Shown: one piece after another, positions 10,206 through 12,528 of the stretch
Layout: every line of letters starts with the position of its first letter
Position numbering within the stretch: position 1 is the first letter of the stretch
Assembly: GCA_001770785.1 (NCBI GenBank)
Contig: MERZ01000038.1
Location: forward strand, 13,252-25,779
Length of the DNA: 12,528 nt
Source of the DNA: Burkholderiales bacterium RIFCSPHIGHO2_12_FULL_61_11
GTDB taxonomy: Bacteria > Pseudomonadota > Gammaproteobacteria > Burkholderiales > Burkholderiaceae_C
Reading direction: 5' to 3'
The notes under the pieces: generated by a model
The model's database searches: none
Told to the model about the DNA's origin: nothing
Seen by the model: the letters and a program-made list of their open reading frames with translations, nothing else
Position numbers and translations under genes: made by a program

Positions 10206-10232
10206 CGACGATTGCAGGGAAACTTGCAACAT

Positions 10233-10308
<76 letters not shown>

Positions 10309-10379
10309 AAGATTGTTGAGAGTGAGAATGGCGGGCTTCAAAATTCGTTTTGAGGTTTGCAAGGAAGTTCCAAGGTTTT

Positions 10380-10455
10380 GACCCCATCGTCTAGAGGCCT
10401 AGGACACTACCCTTTCACGGTAGGTACCGGGGTTCGAATCCCCGTAGGGTCGCCA
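10380..10455 (+). tRNA. tRNA-Glu (anticodon TTC)
   Basis: This is a 76-base cloverleaf with encoded CCA and discriminator G. The anticodon stem CTACC/GGTAG encloses CTTTCAC, giving anticodon TTC. The T stem CGGGG/CCCCG encloses TTCGAAT. The acceptor GACCCCA against TAGGGTC leaves one non-pairing position, C6 opposite A67 (10446); the other six pairs are Watson-Crick. It lies 71 bases after tRNA-Ala. Confidence 0.97.
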
Positions 10456-10460
10456 AAATT

Positions 10461-10550
10461 CCTCACAGCAATGTGATGAGGCAAGGCACAAGTCGGTAAC
10501 AGCAGGCCCGCAAGGGCAGGCGACTTGGCTCGAAAGAGCGAACGTTACCG
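10461..10550 (+). other. Highly structured spacer RNA between tRNA-Glu and tRNA-Asp
   Basis: The 101-base spacer contains three compact hairpins with GNRA tetraloops. They are TCACA-GCAA-TGTGA (10463-10476), GCCC-GCAA-GGGC (10506-10517) and GCTC-GAAA-GAGC (10528-10539). Two perfect 7-bp long-range pairings are also possible: CAAGTCG (10489-10495) with CGACTTG (10521-10527), and CGGTAAC (10494-10500) with GTTACCG (10544-10550). They share two bases, so they are alternatives or, if trimmed, form a pseudoknot. It could be a precursor-tRNA processing spacer or a small structured RNA. I recognise no known RNA family. Confidence 0.4.
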
Positions 10551-10556
10551 CTACCA

Positions 10557-10633
10557 GGAGTGGTAGTTCAGTTGGTTAGAATACCGGCCTGTCACGCCGG
10601 GGGTCGCGGGTTCGAGTCCCGTCCGCTCCGCCA
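10557..10633 (+). tRNA. tRNA-Asp (anticodon GTC)
   Basis: This is a 77-base cloverleaf with encoded CCA and discriminator G. The acceptor GGAGTGG pairs with CCGCTCC (one G-U wobble). The anticodon stem CCGGC/GCCGG encloses CTGTCAC, giving anticodon GTC. The T loop is TTCGAGT. It starts six bases after the structured spacer and is the last gene of the cluster. Confidence 0.98.
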
Positions 10634-10640
10634 AAGATGA

Positions 10641-10669
10641 GTTTCGGACTGTCCAGTACAGTCCGAAAC
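10641..10669 (+). other. Perfect 12-bp hairpin after tRNA-Asp
   Basis: Arms GTTTCGGACTGT (10641-10652) and ACAGTCCGAAAC (10658-10669) pair without mismatch around CCAGT. It starts eight bases after the tRNA CCA and precedes the terminator. It may be a processing or stabilising element of the tRNA trailer. No T-tract follows it. Confidence 0.7.
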
Positions 10670-10677
10670 ACACCCCT

Positions 10678-10704
10678 AAAAGCCCCTATCCACGGGGCTT
10701 TTTT
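10678..10704 (+). terminator. Intrinsic terminator of the tRNA cluster
   Basis: A 9-bp stem AAAAGCCCC/GGGGCTTTT with a 7-base loop ends in six T. It should end the tRNA transcript. The A-run on the left arm gives four T on the reverse strand, so it may also stop transcripts coming from the convergent pilin genes. Confidence 0.88.
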
Positions 10705-10769
10705 GTTTTCTAACGCCCAACAAGAGGTATTGCAAGCCGATGCCTGACCGACACTGCGATCAACCGGCC

Positions 10770-10925
10770 TCAAATGAGTTTTCGGCGGATATTCGACTTG
10801 AGCGCATCAAATTTTTCGCCCATCGATTTGTCGCCTCCAGTCGCTTGGGCGAGCGGGTCATGCGTGAGCAGTCGTTCATCTGCGCTTTGCCACGTGTACA
10901 GGACTGAAGATATTGACGAATGCAA
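10770..10925 (-). pseudogene. Possible gene remnant or small ORF (about 51 codons, no ATG)
   Basis: I do not recognise a family. This minus-strand frame is open from the stop of the neighbouring pilin (10965) down to a TGA at 10772-10770. It encodes a protein-like C-terminal segment: SADERLLTHDPLAQATGG, then DKSMGEKFDALKSNIRRKLI. The only ATG (10823) would leave 17 residues; a TTG at 10925 would give 51. The mixed polar composition resembles real protein more than the overlapping frames, which are Arg/Ser-rich. It is in the same frame as the pilin gene, separated by the pilin stop. It could be a 3' remnant, a small gene with a non-standard start, or chance. Confidence 0.25.
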
Positions 10926-10964
10926 GAAGTTGACGGATGAGGTGCGGCGGTAGGCAGCCTCAAA

Positions 10965-11522
10965 TCAGACGCAAGCACTGACGGTAATTTTCTGGACCCG
11001 CGGGCGGCCCACCGCATTGAGGATGATTTGGCGCGCCTCGCCGCCCAACGCTGACTGCCGACACAAAGTGAGTTTGCCAGCCTGGAAAGCGCCTCCGACC
11101 AACTGCGTCGCCCCCGTGGGAACGAACGATACATAGTTGGAAACATTCTGGTTCCCCGTCAATCTCAAGCTGACCGGCAACGGCTGCGCCCGTTCAATAA
11201 CTACCTCGCCGTTGTCATGAGCAGCGTTTTTGTTGGCATCATGGAATACGATCCAGCCCTGCTCCCAGCCGCCGCTGGTCGCGCAGGAAACCCCATCTGC
11301 CGACTTGCACAGCGTGACCCGGCTATTGCGCTTGATCGCTTCGCTGCGGGCCAGGTGCAGGCTCGAAAGATAGATGTTGGATTGGGAACTGAGCTTGATT
11401 GAATCCATGATGCCCGCCATGGAAGGTATGCCGACTGTCCCAAGCACGGCCATCACAACCAGGACCACCAGCACCTCGATCAGGGTAAAGCCTCGTGGCG
11501 AGCGTTGCGGCAAGGACAACAT
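10965..11522 (-). CDS. GspH/FimT-family minor pilin (copy 1)
   Basis: This is a type IV pilus minor pseudopilin, inserted in the inner membrane and cut by prepilin peptidase PilD. From the ATG at 11522 the product is 185 residues with an 11-residue leader (MLSLPQRSPRG). The cleavage motif G^FTLIE follows, with Glu5 present, then a hydrophobic helix (VLVVLVVMAVLGTVGIPSM). The globular part has LARSEAIKRNSRVTLCKSADG, CATSGGWEQGWIVFHD and a C-terminal CRQSALGGEARQIILNAVGR block, the FimT/GspH signature. An in-frame ATG at 11588 would give a 33-residue leader and has GGGGT four bases upstream; the start is uncertain. It is paralogous to the gene at 11670-12239, 147 bases upstream (81 from the alternative start). 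It is probably the last gene of a pilus operon, convergent with the tRNA cluster. Confidence 0.88.
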   Translation of the reverse strand: MLSLPQRSPRGFTLIEVLVVLVVMAVLGTVGIPSMAGIMDSIKLSSQSNIYLSSLHLARSEAIKRNSRVTLCKSADGVSCATSGGWEQGWIVFHDANKNAAHDNGEVVIERAQPLPVSLRLTGNQNVSNYVSFVPTGATQLVGGAFQAGKLTLCRQSALGGEARQIILNAVGRPRVQKITVSACV

Positions 11523-11640
11523 CGGCGAAGCCCGCTGGCGAACGCAGCGGTCGAAGAATTTCTTGTGACCGCAAGATGGCTCGACCATATTGACCCCGCA
11601 TTCTTGGAATGGAGCAGAAGAAAGGATGACCTTTTTCTGT

Positions 11641-11662
11641 AAAAAGCACCCGCTTGCCGGTG
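11641..11662 (-). terminator. Weak terminator-like hairpin between the two pilin genes
   Basis: On the minus strand GCACC (11662-11658) and GGTGC (11649-11645) form a 5-bp stem around eight bases, followed by four T. It starts eight bases after the stop of the upstream pilin gene. The stem and T-tract are short, so partial termination or attenuation is more likely than a full stop. Confidence 0.35.
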
Positions 11663-11669
11663 CGCGTCA

Positions 11670-12239
11670 TCAACTACAGACGCCAGTTCGTTCCGTTCTT
11701 ACCGAAGTCCTGCCGGTCGCGCTGAGGGTAATTGTCCTTTCCTGGCTCCCGACGGGCGATAACCGGCAAAGGACCAGGCTGGCAGGAGTGGAGCCGGCCC
11801 CCACGGATTGGAAAGCCAGGCTGTAGGCATCACCGGTCAGTTGGTAGCCCGAGGAAATCGCTTGCTGGTACTGGATGACCGTCTCGCCAGCATCAACGCT
11901 GCCGTCACCATTGACATCATGAAAAACGATCCAGCCCTGTTGCCAGCCCCCGGAGGTCGCGCAGTTCGCCCCATCAGCCGAACGGCACATCCTCACCGTG
12001 GCATTACGCTTGATGGCCTCGCTGCGCGCCAACGTGGCGCTGGCAACGAAATTGTTGGCATAAGAGGCCAGCTTGTTGCTCAGGATGGCTTCATTAAAGG
12101 ACGGCGCCGCCACCGTGGCCAGGATCGCCAGGATCGCGACCGTGACCATCAGTTCGATCAGCGTGAAGCCGCGCCGCAGCGATTCGCGCGCGACCGGTCT
12201 CTTGCGCGACCGATGATGCCGTGGCACAGCCACAGTCAT
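11670..12239 (-). CDS. GspH/FimT-family minor pilin (copy 2)
   Basis: This is a second minor type IV pseudopilin. The ATG at 12239 has a good ribosome site (GTGAGG, seven bases away) and lies eight bases after the pilY1 stop. The 189-residue product has a 24-residue, Arg-rich leader ending RESLRRG, the cleavage motif G^FTLIE, and a membrane helix LMVTVAILAILATVAAPSF. The globular part carries LARSEAIKRNATVRMCRSADG, CATSGGWQQGWIVFHDVNGD and, at the C-terminus, CRLSPVGSQERTITLSATGR with a final Cys. The frame extends upstream to 12353, but this would overlap pilY1 and is rejected. Conserved blocks match copy 1 closely, while the rest differs, pointing to an old duplication or two distinct minor pilin roles. 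Confidence 0.92.
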   Translation of the reverse strand: MTVAVPRHHRSRKRPVARESLRRGFTLIELMVTVAILAILATVAAPSFNEAILSNKLASYANNFVASATLARSEAIKRNATVRMCRSADGANCATSGGWQQGWIVFHDVNGDGSVDAGETVIQYQQAISSGYQLTGDAYSLAFQSVGAGSTPASLVLCRLSPVGSQERTITLSATGRTSVRTERTGVCS

Positions 12240-12247
12240 GCGCCGCC

Positions 12248-12528
12248 TCACTTCTGCAAGTACCAGTAAAGCCGACCCTTGGGCTGGATCACCGAGCCCA
12301 GCTCCTTGGGCGGCGCCCCTTCGAGCGGCGAGTTCTTGCTGCAGCCGATGCAAAACGGAACGGTCTGGCCGTTGTCCAGCGTCACCTGGCCCGCCACCGG
12401 CGATGGCGGCAGGCCATCGCCGACAAGGCGCTCGTAGCGCGAATCCGTGTCGTTCGCGCTCGCGGCGTTCAGGTAGCCGATGTTATAAACGCGCGTGGTC
12501 CCGAGGTTGTTCGTGCACGCGTTGGCTG
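12248..12528 (-). CDS. pilY1: Type IV pilus protein PilY1, C-terminal end (cut by window edge)
   Basis: PilY1 (Neisseria PilC-like) is a large secreted or pilus-tip adhesin and assembly factor with a C-terminal beta-propeller. The window holds only the last 92 residues; the frame was read directly from the bases. They contain ACTNNLGTTRVYNIGYLNA, RYERLVGDGLPPSPVAGQV, VPFCIGCSKNSPLEG and the end QPKGRLYWYLQK. The sequence up to and including the paired Cys of FCIGC is typical, as I recall it, of PilY1 C-termini in Burkholderiales. Its stop is eight bases before the ATG of the FimT-like pilin, whose ribosome site overlaps the pilY1 stop region, so the genes form one operon. Confidence 0.85.
   Translation of the reverse strand, partial: ANACTNNLGTTRVYNIGYLNAASANDTDSRYERLVGDGLPPSPVAGQVTLDNGQTVPFCIGCSKNSPLEGAPPKELGSVIQPKGRLYWYLQK

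Noticed and set aside
10576..10773. Minus-strand ORF of 65 codons over tRNA-Asp (GGADGTRTRDPRRDRP...)
   Set aside because: This is the well-known false ORF produced by the reverse strand of a tRNA-Asp gene; it covers the tRNA and the terminator.
10760..11146. Minus-strand ORF of 128 codons overlapping the pilin 3' end
   Set aside because: It overlaps a clear pilin gene in another frame, is Arg/Ser-rich and has no ribosome site or family pattern.

Overview
The window looks like chromosome of a betaproteobacterium, probably Burkholderiales/Comamonadaceae (Polaromonas- or Rhodoferax-like). This is inferred from the high-GC codon use, the block folC - SPOR protein - cvpA - purF - metZ - gltX, the PilY1/FimT-type minor pilin genes and the style of the proteins. 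No database search was possible, so genus is a guess. Most of the window is ordinary housekeeping DNA. I did not find a defence system, CRISPR array, IS element or prophage.

Left part (1-1995, all minus strand): the N-terminal 80 codons of argG (argininosuccinate synthase) run off the left edge. They follow ppnP (nucleoside phosphorylase) by 14 bases. A hairpin/T-tract terminator (707-731) separates these from a secreted glycine-zipper protein (754-1455), and an ArsC/YffB-like protein follows (1651-1995).

Middle part (2228-10203, all plus strand): a prolyl aminopeptidase (pip) is followed by folC, a DedD-like SPOR protein, cvpA, purF, metZ and gltX. Spacing is tight from the SPOR gene onward (15, 34 and 14 bases, then a 4-base ATGA overlap), so these genes are probably largely co-transcribed. 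They combine folate polyglutamylation, a cell-division-type peptidoglycan-binding protein, the first step of purine synthesis, sulfhydrylation to homocysteine, and glutamyl-tRNA synthesis.

tRNA cluster (10233-10704, plus): tRNA-Ala(GGC), tRNA-Glu(UUC) and tRNA-Asp(GUC), all with encoded CCA, then a 12-bp perfect hairpin and a strong intrinsic terminator. The 101-base spacer between tRNA-Glu and tRNA-Asp holds three GNRA-tetraloop hairpins and two overlapping 7-bp long-range stems. It is the most unusual non-coding structure in the window.

Right part (10770-12528, minus, convergent with the tRNAs): the 3' end of pilY1 (type IV pilus adhesin/assembly factor) enters from the right edge, followed by two paralogous GspH/FimT-type minor pilins. 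Beyond the last pilin lies a protein-like open stretch without a good start (10770-10925), possibly a gene remnant. Gaps of 150-260 bases at 574-753, 1456-1650, 1996-2227 and 10705-10964 otherwise show only the sites listed.
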